From NCBI GenBank assembly GCA_910588105.1, contig CAJUQD010000026.1:1-36683 (forward strand): a stretch of DNA of 36,683 bases. Direction: 5' to 3'. Positions 15,889 through 23,564 of this stretch are shown here, in pieces. The notes below the pieces were generated by a model. That model was not told where the DNA came from, made no database searches, and saw only the letters and a list, made by a program, of their open reading frames with translations. Numbering within the stretch: the first letter of the stretch is position 1; every line of letters begins with the position of its first letter. Both the position numbers and the translations under genes were made by a program. The stretch comes from an uncultured Oscillospiraceae bacterium (lineage in GTDB: Bacteria; Bacillota; Clostridia; Oscillospirales; Oscillospiraceae).

Positions 15889-15966
15889 ACCCGCCCTGCC
15901 CCGGCGGCCCACACCCCGTTGATGGGCCGCCTACCCGTGCGTACGCGATTAAAGGAGGTAAGTCCA

Positions 15967-17463
15967 TTGTTATCTGGTAGTCTCGCCGTCATCGGCTTTG
16001 TTATGCTGGGCATCTATATCGTTGGGATGCTGGGTATCGGTATCTACTGCAATAAAAAATACGCAAACACCCTTAGCGGCTTCCTCACCGGCGGCCGGAG
16101 CCTGGGCCCCTGGGTATTTGCCCTGACCTATGGCTCCACCTACCTCAGCGCGTCCACCTTCATCGGCAATACGGGCACCGCTTATAAGGCCGGCATGGCC
16201 TATCTCATGATGCCTGTGGCGCAGGTTGTGCTGCTGCCCATCGGGCTGGTGGTTTTTTCCCACGGCCTGCGGCGGGTGTCCGTCCGGCTGGGCGCCATGA
16301 CCATCCCCCAGTATGTGGAAAAACGGTTCAAGTCCCCCCTGGCCGGCACGCTGGCCTCTGTCGTGATTCTGCTGTTCATGGTGCCCTATATGGTAGGCGT
16401 CATCAAGGGCGGCGCGCTGGCGCTGGGCTCTCTGCTGGGCCTGTCCTACACCGTGTCCGTGCTGCTGGTGGCGGGCGTGGCCTGCGCGTACCTGGTCTGC
16501 GGCGGCTACATGGCCCGTTGTTTTACCGACGTGGTGCAGGGCGTTATGATGGGCTTTGGTATGCTGGCGGTGCTGATTATGGGCTTCTTCGTGGTGGGCG
16601 GCCCCGCTGAGATCGCCGCCGGCGTGGGGGCCAGCGATCCCGCCCTGCTGGAAACCCCCGGCCCCATGGGCTGGAGCAACCTGTTCCTGTTCTCCTCCGT
16701 GTTCGCCCTCACCCCATGGGGACTGCCCCAGCTTGTGCAGACCAATTTCACGATTAAGGACCGCAAGACGGTACACATCTCGTCCATTGTGCTGTCCATT
16801 TGGCTGGGCGCCATCCTCATCGGCTCTATGATCATCGGCAATATGGCCCGCGCCTACTTCGGCAACGCCTATCTGGACAATGTGGACGCGGTATTCCCCA
16901 ACCTGGTGCTCGCATTTTTCCCCAACGCCATCGGCGCGATCATCATCGTTGCTGTCATTGCCGCGGCCATGTCCACCATTGACGGTGTGCTGATGACCAG
17001 CGGCAGCGCCTTCGGCGTGGATATCTTCAAGCGGTTCATCAAGAAGGACGCCTCGGACAAGCAGGTATTGACCGTCACCAACATCACCATGTTCGCCATT
17101 ATGGCCGTGGTGGTGGTGTGGGCCTTCAACCCCCCGGCGATGATCCTCACCTTCTCGTCCTTTGCCTTCTCCGTCATCGCGGGCGCGCTCATCGTTCCGG
17201 TGTTCGCGGGGATCTACTCCAGGAAAGGCACCACCCTGGGCTGTGTAGCCTCTATGATCGCGGGCGCCGGCGGCACGCTGCTCTGGTACATCGTAAAGCC
17301 CGGCGGGAACTATATCCTGGGCTGTCCGCCCTTCGTGGCCGGCGCGATTCTGTCCGTCATCGCGTATGTGGCGGTGAGCAGATTTACCCCGCCCCTCCCC
17401 CAAGAGTTTGTGGATGACCTGTTCTCCAAAGAAGCCGAGGAGAACGCCTACGCGCAGGATTGA
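15967..17463 (+). CDS. Sodium:solute symporter (SSS family)
   Basis: A 498-residue inner-membrane transporter of the SSS family (PutP/PanF relatives), expected to have 12-13 helices and to couple uptake to sodium. Typical segments: FLTGGRSLGPWVFALTYGST near residue 38, TIPQYVEKRFKS, and AAAMSTIDGVLMTSGSAFGV in the helix that carries the sodium-site serine/threonine. The TTG at 15967 is chosen because AGGAGGT lies 7 bases before it; the open frame extends 16 codons upstream without good start signals. It follows an operator identical to that of the permease operon. A carboxylate or ureido acid related to the pathway is a plausible cargo, giving the cluster a second uptake route. Confidence 0.9.
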   Translation: MLSGSLAVIGFVMLGIYIVGMLGIGIYCNKKYANTLSGFLTGGRSLGPWVFALTYGSTYLSASTFIGNTGTAYKAGMAYLMMPVAQVVLLPIGLVVFSHGLRRVSVRLGAMTIPQYVEKRFKSPLAGTLASVVILLFMVPYMVGVIKGGALALGSLLGLSYTVSVLLVAGVACAYLVCGGYMARCFTDVVQGVMMGFGMLAVLIMGFFVVGGPAEIAAGVGASDPALLETPGPMGWSNLFLFSSVFALTPWGLPQLVQTNFTIKDRKTVHISSIVLSIWLGAILIGSMIIGNMARAYFGNAYLDNVDAVFPNLVLAFFPNAIGAIIIVAVIAAAMSTIDGVLMTSGSAFGVDIFKRFIKKDASDKQVLTVTNITMFAIMAVVVVWAFNPPAMILTFSSFAFSVIAGALIVPVFAGIYSRKGTTLGCVASMIAGAGGTLLWYIVKPGGNYILGCPPFVAGAILSVIAYVAVSRFTPPLPQEFVDDLFSKEAEENAYAQD

Positions 17464-17482
17464 GCTGAATCCCCTGCGCCCA

Positions 17483-17527
17483 GCCGTGCGGGACTCCGGG
17501 CCTCCGGGGGTTCGCACGGCCCTTTTT
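17483..17527 (+). terminator. Intrinsic terminator after the symporter gene
   Basis: GCCGTGCG (17483-17490) pairs with CGCACGGC (17513-17520), with more pairing inside the loop, followed by CC and five T. The CoA-transferase gene begins only 31 bases later with no obvious promoter, so read-through is likely and the hairpin may lower expression of the two downstream genes. Confidence 0.7.
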
Positions 17528-17558
17528 AAAAAGACTGAAGCGAAAGGAAGTTTTTCTC

Positions 17559-18749
17559 ATGGATGGTTTGTTGGACGGCGTTGTGGTGCTGGATCTGACC
17601 CGGGTGCTGGCGGGGCCGTACTCCGCTATGCTGCTGGCGGACATGGGGGCCACGGTGATCAAGGTGGAAAACCCCAAGGGAGGGGACGACACCCGCAGCA
17701 TGGGCCCCTTCGTCAATGGCAGCAGCGTATATTACGCCAACTTCAACCGCAGCAAATACGGCTGCACCCTGAACCTGAAGGAGCCGGAGGGCAAGGAGAT
17801 ATTCAAGGAAATGGTAAAGCGGGCCGATGTGGTGCTGGAGAACTACCGCCCCGGCACCATGGAAAAGCTGGGGCTGGGCTATGATGTGCTGCGGGAGGTC
17901 AACCCTGGAATCATTTATGGCGCGGTGTCCGGCTTTGGCCATACCGGGCCGTACAGCAAACGGGCGGGCTATGACATCGTGGGCCAGGCCATGGGCGGCC
18001 TGATGAGCACCACCGGCTGGCCCGGCGGCGACCCCACCCGCACCGGCACCCCTATGGGCGACGTGCTGGGCGGCTTAAACCTGGCCGTCGGCGTGCTGGC
18101 CGCCCTGGTAAACAAGGCGAAAACCGGCCGGGGCGAGAAGGTGGACGTGGCCCTGGTGGATTCGGTGGTGTCCTCCATGCAGAACATCACCATGATTTAT
18201 CTGGCCGAGGGCCGCATCCCCCAGCGCATTGGCAACCGGTACGAGTCCACCTACCCCTATGACTCCTTCCCCGCCAGGGATGGCAATGTGATCATCGCAG
18301 CAGGGAACAACAAGCTGTATGCCATCCTGTGCCGGGTGATGGGCCGGCCGGAGCTGATTGAGGATCCCAAATACCTCAATGTGAAGGACCGGGTGGCCAA
18401 CCACGCGGAGATGCGGGAAATCATCAGCGCCTGGAGCAGCCAATTCACCATTGACGAGGTGGTGAAGCTGCTCAACGACGCGGGCTGTCCCGCAAGCCCT
18501 GTGAACACCCTGGACCGGGTGGTGCGGGAGCCCCAGATCGCCGAGGCCCGGGAGATGTTCCCCGAGATCGACCAGCCGGGCATCGGGCGGATGAAGGTAA
18601 CGGCCAGCGCCCAGAAGCTGACCAACACCAAATCCTTCCCCCGGAAAGCGGCCCCCCTGCTGGGGGAGGACAACGAATCCGTTTATGGCCGGATGCTGGG
18701 CTTTGACGGAGAGAAGCTGGCCCGGCTGAAAGAACAGGGCGTCATCTGA
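17559..18749 (+). CDS. CaiB/BaiF-type (family III) CoA-transferase
   Basis: A 396-residue CoA-transferase that moves CoA between carboxylic acids through an aspartyl intermediate. The N-terminus LLDGVVVLDLTRVLAGPYSA and the nearby ADMGATVIKVENP are classic for the family; the conserved Asp is Asp139 in RAGYDIVGQAMGG. The length matches formyl-CoA transferase, succinyl-CoA:citramalate transferase and relatives. A GAAAGGAAG lies before the ATG. It overlaps no neighbour and is followed after 15 bases by the lyase gene. Inferred role: to activate the hydroxy acid made by the hydratase so that the lyase can cleave it. It could instead be a racemase-type member. Confidence 0.92.
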   Translation: MDGLLDGVVVLDLTRVLAGPYSAMLLADMGATVIKVENPKGGDDTRSMGPFVNGSSVYYANFNRSKYGCTLNLKEPEGKEIFKEMVKRADVVLENYRPGTMEKLGLGYDVLREVNPGIIYGAVSGFGHTGPYSKRAGYDIVGQAMGGLMSTTGWPGGDPTRTGTPMGDVLGGLNLAVGVLAALVNKAKTGRGEKVDVALVDSVVSSMQNITMIYLAEGRIPQRIGNRYESTYPYDSFPARDGNVIIAAGNNKLYAILCRVMGRPELIEDPKYLNVKDRVANHAEMREIISAWSSQFTIDEVVKLLNDAGCPASPVNTLDRVVREPQIAEAREMFPEIDQPGIGRMKVTASAQKLTNTKSFPRKAAPLLGEDNESVYGRMLGFDGEKLARLKEQGVI

Positions 18750-18764
18750 CGGGAGGCGGGGACA

Positions 18765-19673
18765 ATGGAGCGGCAAGTAAAATTCATCGAGGTAGGCCCC
18801 CGGGACGGCTTCCAGAGCGTCAAGGGGAACATGATCCCCACCCAGCTGAAGCTGGAAATCATGGAGCGGCTGTTGAATGCGGGGGTGTCGCACATGGAGT
18901 TTACCTCCTTCGTCAGCCCCAAGGCCATCCCCCAGCTGGCGGACAGCGTCGAGGTGACTCAGGCCCTGCTGGCGCAGTGGCCGGAGGCGGACGTGTTTGC
19001 CCTGGTGCCCAACCTGCGGGGCGCGCAGCGGGCTTATGCGCTGGGCCTGCGGAAGGTGTGCTATGTGGTGTCGCTCAGCGCCAGCCACAACAAGGCCAAC
19101 ATCAACCGCACCCACCAGCAGTCCTTGGCGGCCTATCGGGAGATCCGGGAGAGCTGCCCGGAGCTGGAGATTGTGCTGGATCTGGCCACGGCTTTCGGCT
19201 GCCCCTTTGAAGGCAAGTACCGGGAGCCGGGGGCGGCGGTGGACTTCCTCCGGGACTACATCGAGGCGGGCGTGACCACCTGCTGCCTGTGCGACACCAT
19301 AGGCATCGCCGATCCGGCCCAGGTGCGGGGCCTGCTGTCCGCCCTGAAGGCGGCTTATCCGGCCCTGGCCCTGGAGGTCCACTTCCACGATACCCGGGGC
19401 CTGGGGGTGCTGAACACCTGCGCCGCCCTGGAGGCGGGGGTGAGCGGCGTCCAGGCGGCGCTGGGCGGGTTGGGGGGCTGTCCCTTTGCTCCCGGCGCAT
19501 CGGGGAACACCGCCAGCGAAGACCTGATCTACCTGCTGGATCAGCTGGGAGTAGAGACGGGCGTTGACTTTGCGCAGCTGCTGGCCGCGGCGAAGTACCA
19601 GCGGGAGCGGGTACCGGGTAGCTACAGCGGGCACCACATCAACATCAACGCACCTCAGTGCGTGCTGGGGTGA
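18765..19673 (+). CDS. HMG-CoA-lyase-family protein
   Basis: A 302-residue barrel enzyme of the DRE-metallolyase group that cleaves a 3-hydroxy-acyl-CoA by retro-Claisen reaction. Key residues line up with HMG-CoA lyase: Arg13-Asp14 in EVGPRDGFQ, TSFVSPKAIPQ, His206 and His208 in HFHDTRG, and the mobile-loop cysteine Cys239 in GGLGGCPFAPGASGN. The length is normal. No leucine or mevalonate degradation genes are present, so the substrate is probably a related tertiary or branched hydroxyacyl-CoA formed by the upstream hydratase and CoA-transferase, giving acetyl-CoA or propionyl-CoA plus a keto acid. It is the last gene of the cluster; a 298-base gap with a terminator follows. Confidence 0.92.
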   Translation: MERQVKFIEVGPRDGFQSVKGNMIPTQLKLEIMERLLNAGVSHMEFTSFVSPKAIPQLADSVEVTQALLAQWPEADVFALVPNLRGAQRAYALGLRKVCYVVSLSASHNKANINRTHQQSLAAYREIRESCPELEIVLDLATAFGCPFEGKYREPGAAVDFLRDYIEAGVTTCCLCDTIGIADPAQVRGLLSALKAAYPALALEVHFHDTRGLGVLNTCAALEAGVSGVQAALGGLGGCPFAPGASGNTASEDLIYLLDQLGVETGVDFAQLLAAAKYQRERVPGSYSGHHININAPQCVLG

Positions 19674-19753
19674 GGACGGCAAACGTTCCCTATCCTCAAG
19701 TGTGTGGGGCCCACATTTTTGAGCAATGCAACTTGGACTGTACACAAGAACGA

Positions 19754-19782
19754 TTGGCAAAGTTTATCTGACGGTTTATAGG
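19754..19782 (+). promoter_or_regulatory. Possible promoter feeding into the terminator
   Basis: TTGGCA (19754-19759) and TATAGG (19777-19782) are 17 bases apart. A transcript from here would meet the terminator at 19814 within about 75 bases, so it would be either a short RNA or an attenuated input into the ATPase operon. The match is modest. Confidence 0.25.
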
Positions 19783-19813
19783 ACGCGGCCGGGAAGGGGC
19801 TGGAAAACTGTGG

Positions 19814-19863
19814 AAAAATAACAGCCGGGCGCGGTATGACAGCCGCACCCGGCTGTTATTTTT
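19814..19863. terminator. Strong, probably bidirectional intrinsic terminator
   Basis: AAAAATAACAGCCGGG pairs perfectly with CCCGGCTGTTATTTTT, and the loop region contains a further GCGG/CCGC pairing. T runs lie on the 3' side for either strand. It separates the catabolic cluster from the ATPase operon. Confidence 0.85.
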
Positions 19864-19877
19864 CTTGAAAACAAGGG

Positions 19878-19906
19878 TTGATAAGTTGGGGAAGGAATGG
19901 TAAAAT
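19878..19906 (+). promoter_or_regulatory. Sigma-A promoter of the V-ATPase operon
   Basis: TTGATA (19878-19883) and TAAAAT (19901-19906) with a 17-base spacer lie directly after the terminator and 66 bases before the first ATPase gene. The predicted start is near 19913. Confidence 0.7.
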
Positions 19907-19971
19907 TATTTCTGAAAATGGGAGGGGTTGCCCCAATGATTCCTCCCGATATGTAAGAGAGGTGAAGAACT

Positions 19972-20286
19972 ATGTCTTTAGAGGCCATCCAAAAGGTCGC
20001 CGGGGCGGAACAGGCCGCGAGGGAGCGGCGCGCCGAGGCGGCGGAGGAGGCCAAGCGCATCGTAGCGGATGCGGAGCGCGCGGGGAAACAGCTTGTCCAG
20101 GACCGGCGCGCCCGCGCGGAACAGGAGGCGAGGGCCATGCTGGCCGACGCCGAGGCCCAGGCGGAGAAAAAAGCGGAACAGACGCTGGCGGACCACGCCG
20201 CCCGGTGCGAGGCGCTGAAGCAGGACGCCCGCAAGCGTCTGGACAAGGCAGCGGCTCTCATCGTCGGAAGGGTAGGGAACAGCTGA
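19972..20286 (+). CDS. V-type ATPase subunit H/G (peripheral stalk)
   Basis: A 104-residue, almost wholly helical, Ala/Glu/Arg-rich protein (EQAARERRAEAAEEAKRIVA) typical of the stator coiled coil that pairs with subunit E. Sequence identity within this family is low, so the call rests on composition, size and position at the head of the operon, directly before subunit I. An AGAGGTGAAG ribosome site precedes the ATG, and the stop overlaps the next start (TGATG). Confidence 0.8.
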   Translation: MSLEAIQKVAGAEQAARERRAEAAEEAKRIVADAERAGKQLVQDRRARAEQEARAMLADAEAQAEKKAEQTLADHAARCEALKQDARKRLDKAAALIVGRVGNS

Positions 20287-22289
20287 TGGCCATTGTCAAA
20301 ATGAAACGGCTGCGGCTGCTGGCCCTGCGCCCCGACCGGGAGCGGCTGCTGCGCGGGCTCCAGAGCCTGGGCTGCGTGGAAATCCGGGAGCCGGACATCG
20401 ACCTGAGCGACCCGGAGTGGGCGGGGCTTGGCAAGCCCGACCTGTCGGGGCTGGAAAAGGCCAGGGAGCAGAGCCTGCTGTTGGGCGGCGCCCTGGATGT
20501 CCTGCGCCGCTACGCCCCGGCCAAGGACGGCCTGTTCACCCCCCGGCCCGAGATCACCGAGGGCGAGCTGTTCGATGAGGCGGTGTATGCCCAGGGATTG
20601 GACGCCGCCCGCCGGGTGATGGAGGGGGAGCAGGCCCTGGCGGCCAAGGGGGCGGAGCGCGCCAAGCTCCTGACCCAGAAGGCGTCGCTGGAGCCCTGGA
20701 CCTGCCTGGACGTGGCGCTGGACGAGGAGGGGACGGCCACCGTGCCCGTCCACTTCTGCTCCGTGCCCGTCAGGACGGACTTCGCCGCCCTGGAGGCGGC
20801 GGCCCAGGGTGCGGAACTGGCCCAGCTGGTTCGGGCGGGGAATGACCGGGAGCTTCAATACTTCCTGCTCATCTGCCACCACAGCGCCGTGAGCGCGTGT
20901 TATGAGGCCATGCGGCCCTTCGGCGTCTCCCGGGTCACCCTGCGGGGCTGGACGGGGACTGCGGCGGAAAACACCGCCCTTCTGGACAACCGCATCGCCG
21001 CCCTGGAGCGGGAGGAGGCCGAATGCAAGGCTGCCCTGGCCGCCCTGGGAGAGAAGCGGGACGTGCTGCGCCGCTGCGCGGACCGGGCGGCCCAGGAGAT
21101 CGGCAGGGAGGAGAACAAGGCCCGGCTCATCGACACCGACATGGCCTTTGTGCTGGACGGCTGGTTCCCCGCAGAGAACGCGGGGGAGGTGGAGAAGGTG
21201 CTGGGCGGCTTTAACTGCGCCTGGGAGGCGGCGGACCCCACCCCGGAGGAGTACCCCCAGGTGCCCATCAAGCTGAAGAACAACCCGGTCACCGCGCCCT
21301 TCACCGCCATCACCGAGATGTATGCCATGCCCGCCTATGACACGGTGGATCCCAACCCGCTGATGGCGCCGTTCTTCATCATCTTCTTCGGCTTTATGAT
21401 GAACGACATTGGCTATGGCCTGCTCATGGTGCTGGGCACCGCATTCTTCCTGTCCAAGGCCAGGCCCAAGGGCGGTATGAAGAACATGATGTCCATGTTC
21501 TTCATGTGCGGCATTGCCTCCGTATTCTGGGGCTGCCTCACCGGCGGCTTCTTCGGCGACTTCCTGCCCAAGCTCTTCGACCTGACGGGCACGGCCGCCT
21601 CCGTGCCGGGCTATCACGACGCCTCCGGCGCCTTCGTCTGGTTCTGGAAACCCCTGTTCACCCCCATCAACGACATCATCCTGGTGATGGTGGGCGCTAT
21701 GGCGATGGGCGTGGTCCAAGTGTTCACCGGCATGGCCGTCAGCGTGGAGGAGAAGTTCCGCCACGGGAACGCCCTGGACGCCGTCACTCAGGAGATTGCC
21801 TGGTGGTGCATCCTCATCGGCGCGGCCATTGCCATCGGCGGCCCCATGATCCCGGGCGCTCCCGCCGTGCTGGGCACCGTGGGCATAGGGCTTCTGATTC
21901 TGGGCGCGGTGCTGCTGCTGGCCGGCAACCTGATCCGGGCCAAGGGCCTGGGCGGCATTACGGGCTTTGTGGGCGACATTTACAACGGCGTGTCCGGCTA
22001 CTTCAGCGACATCCTGTCCTACCTGCGCCTCATGGCCCTGATGATGGCCGGCTCCATCATCGCCTCGGTGTTCAACACCCTGGGCTCGGTGTTTGGGCTG
22101 GTGCCCTTCATCATCGTGGCCATCATCGGCAATGTGCTCAACCTGGTGCTCAACCTGCTGGGCTGTTATGTCCATACCATGCGCCTGCAGTGCCTGGAGT
22201 TCTTCGGGCGCTTTTATCAGGACGGGGGCAAGGCCTTCCGCCCGCTGGCAGTACAAACCAAATATGTAGATATCAAGGAGGAAATTTAA
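20286..22289 (+). CDS. ntpI: V-type ATPase subunit I (a-type membrane subunit)
   Basis: A 667-residue subunit holding the ion half-channels next to the c-ring. The N-terminal half is soluble with coiled-coil segments (LEREEAECKAALAALGEKRD); from about residue 360 it is membrane-embedded, beginning MAPFFIIFFGFMMNDIGYGL. A late helix YFSDILSYLRLMALMMAG carries the conserved arginine expected to face the rotor glutamate. The start codon shares one base with the stop of the H/G gene. Length and domain order are normal for the bacterial/archaeal family. Confidence 0.95.
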   Translation: MAIVKMKRLRLLALRPDRERLLRGLQSLGCVEIREPDIDLSDPEWAGLGKPDLSGLEKAREQSLLLGGALDVLRRYAPAKDGLFTPRPEITEGELFDEAVYAQGLDAARRVMEGEQALAAKGAERAKLLTQKASLEPWTCLDVALDEEGTATVPVHFCSVPVRTDFAALEAAAQGAELAQLVRAGNDRELQYFLLICHHSAVSACYEAMRPFGVSRVTLRGWTGTAAENTALLDNRIAALEREEAECKAALAALGEKRDVLRRCADRAAQEIGREENKARLIDTDMAFVLDGWFPAENAGEVEKVLGGFNCAWEAADPTPEEYPQVPIKLKNNPVTAPFTAITEMYAMPAYDTVDPNPLMAPFFIIFFGFMMNDIGYGLLMVLGTAFFLSKARPKGGMKNMMSMFFMCGIASVFWGCLTGGFFGDFLPKLFDLTGTAASVPGYHDASGAFVWFWKPLFTPINDIILVMVGAMAMGVVQVFTGMAVSVEEKFRHGNALDAVTQEIAWWCILIGAAIAIGGPMIPGAPAVLGTVGIGLLILGAVLLLAGNLIRAKGLGGITGFVGDIYNGVSGYFSDILSYLRLMALMMAGSIIASVFNTLGSVFGLVPFIIVAIIGNVLNLVLNLLGCYVHTMRLQCLEFFGRFYQDGGKAFRPLAVQTKYVDIKEEI

Positions 22290-22290
22290 A

Positions 22291-22800
22291 ATGGTTGCAT
22301 TTTTTGAAATGGTAGGCGGCCAGGCTCTGGCCTTCATCGGCATCGCCCTGGCCATCGGTCTTTGCTGCATCGGCTCCGCCAAGGGCACCGGCATGGTGGG
22401 CGAGGCGGCTACCGGCGTGCTGTCCGAGACTCCCGAGCACTTTACCAAGTGCATGATCCTCCAGGCCCTTCCCGGCACCCAGGGCCTGTACGGCCTGGCC
22501 GCCGGCTTCTTCGGACTGTTTGCCATGGGCTTCTTCTCCGGCGGCGTCAGCCCCTTCACCGGCGAGGCCGTGGTGTTCACCGTGGCCGGCGGCATGGCCA
22601 TCCTGTTTGCCTGCGTGCCCATCATGCTGGGCGGCCTGCTCTCCGCCATTGCCCAGGGCCGCGTGGCCGCCGCCTCCATCAACATCGTGGCCAAGAAGCC
22701 CGATGACTACATGAAGGGCGTCATCATGTGCGGCATCGTGGAGTTCTACGCCATCCTTTCCCTGGTGGGCACCATCCTCCTGCTGATGAACGCGCTGTAA
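22291..22800 (+). CDS. ntpK: V-type ATPase subunit K (rotor ring), sodium-type
   Basis: A 169-residue proteolipid made of two fused hairpins, four helices in all. Only the second hairpin keeps the ion-carrying carboxylate, Glu151 in CGIVEFYAILSLVG. The residues that bind sodium in the Enterococcus hirae ring (L61, T64, Q65, Q110, E139 there) appear here as Leu60, Thr63 and Gln64 in ALPGTQGLYG, Gln122 in AIAQGRVAAA and Glu151. This points to sodium rather than proton transport. The ATG is 2 bases after the I gene stop, behind AAGGAGGAAA. Confidence 0.95.
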   Translation: MVAFFEMVGGQALAFIGIALAIGLCCIGSAKGTGMVGEAATGVLSETPEHFTKCMILQALPGTQGLYGLAAGFFGLFAMGFFSGGVSPFTGEAVVFTVAGGMAILFACVPIMLGGLLSAIAQGRVAAASINIVAKKPDDYMKGVIMCGIVEFYAILSLVGTILLLMNAL

Positions 22801-22839
22801 GCAGGCGATTTGATTTCAGAAAGGCGGTAAGCCAAACAC

Positions 22840-23526
22840 ATGAACGGAATTGAAAAGATTACCGCACGCATCGAGGAGGACGGCAAAGCGGAAAACCAGG
22901 CCCTGCTGGCCCAGGCCCGGGCTGAGGCGGCGGATATCGCCGCCAGATACCAGGCCGAGGCCCAGGCCGAGGCGGAGGAGATCCTGGCCCAGGGCCGCCG
23001 CGCGGCGGACGAGCGGGCCAGGCATCTGGACTCCATGAGCCAGATGGAGTGCCGCAAGGCGGCGCTCACCGCCAAGCAGGACGTGATCGAGGAGGCGTTC
23101 CAGGCGGCCCACAAGCAGCTGCTGGACCTGCCCCGGGAGCAGTATGTGGCCCTGCTGGCCAATCTGGCGGTGAGCGCCTCCGCCACCGGGCGGGAGAAGC
23201 TCATCTTCTCCGCAAAAGACCACATCGAGGTGGGCAAGGCGGTGGTGGCGGCGGCCAACGAGCAGCTTGCCAAGGCCGCAGCCCCCAAGCTGCCCGAGGA
23301 GCTTGCCGAGTCCAAGGCGGGGGCCATCCTGGACAAGGTGGTGGCCGGCGCGTCCGCCCTGCTCAGCGGCACCGCCATGCTCACCCTGGCCGAGGAGACC
23401 CGCCCCATGGACGGCGGCTTCATCCTCTCCGACGGCGCGGTGGAGGTCAACTGCACCTTTGACACCCTCATCCGGCTCCAGCGCGGCGCGCTGGCCGGCG
23501 AGGTGGCCAAAGTGCTGTTTGACTGA
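22840..23526 (+). CDS. ntpE: V-type ATPase subunit E (peripheral stalk)
   Basis: A 228-residue stator subunit: a long N-terminal helix (residues about 1-100, rich in Ala, Glu, Gln) that pairs with the H/G subunit, and a globular C-terminal domain (MDGGFILSDGAVEVNCTFDT) that docks on the catalytic head. GAAAGGCGG stands before the ATG. Length and position between K and C are standard. Confidence 0.92.
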   Translation: MNGIEKITARIEEDGKAENQALLAQARAEAADIAARYQAEAQAEAEEILAQGRRAADERARHLDSMSQMECRKAALTAKQDVIEEAFQAAHKQLLDLPREQYVALLANLAVSASATGREKLIFSAKDHIEVGKAVVAAANEQLAKAAAPKLPEELAESKAGAILDKVVAGASALLSGTAMLTLAEETRPMDGGFILSDGAVEVNCTFDTLIRLQRGALAGEVAKVLFD

Positions 23527-23564
23527 TTGAACCCTTTCCATTGCATGTGAAAGGGGGAGAAAAC

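Larger units (their letters stand above)
19674..19971 (+). other. Intergenic region between the catabolic cluster and the V-ATPase operon
   Basis: No gene is seen. It holds a weak hairpin with five T (about 19695-19723) that may end the catabolic transcript, a possible short upstream promoter, a strong terminator (19814-19863) and the main ATPase promoter (19878-19906). Confidence 0.7.

Noticed and set aside
19776..22694. A 972-residue minus-strand open frame
   Set aside because: It is antisense to ATPase subunits H, I and K, whose families are clear.
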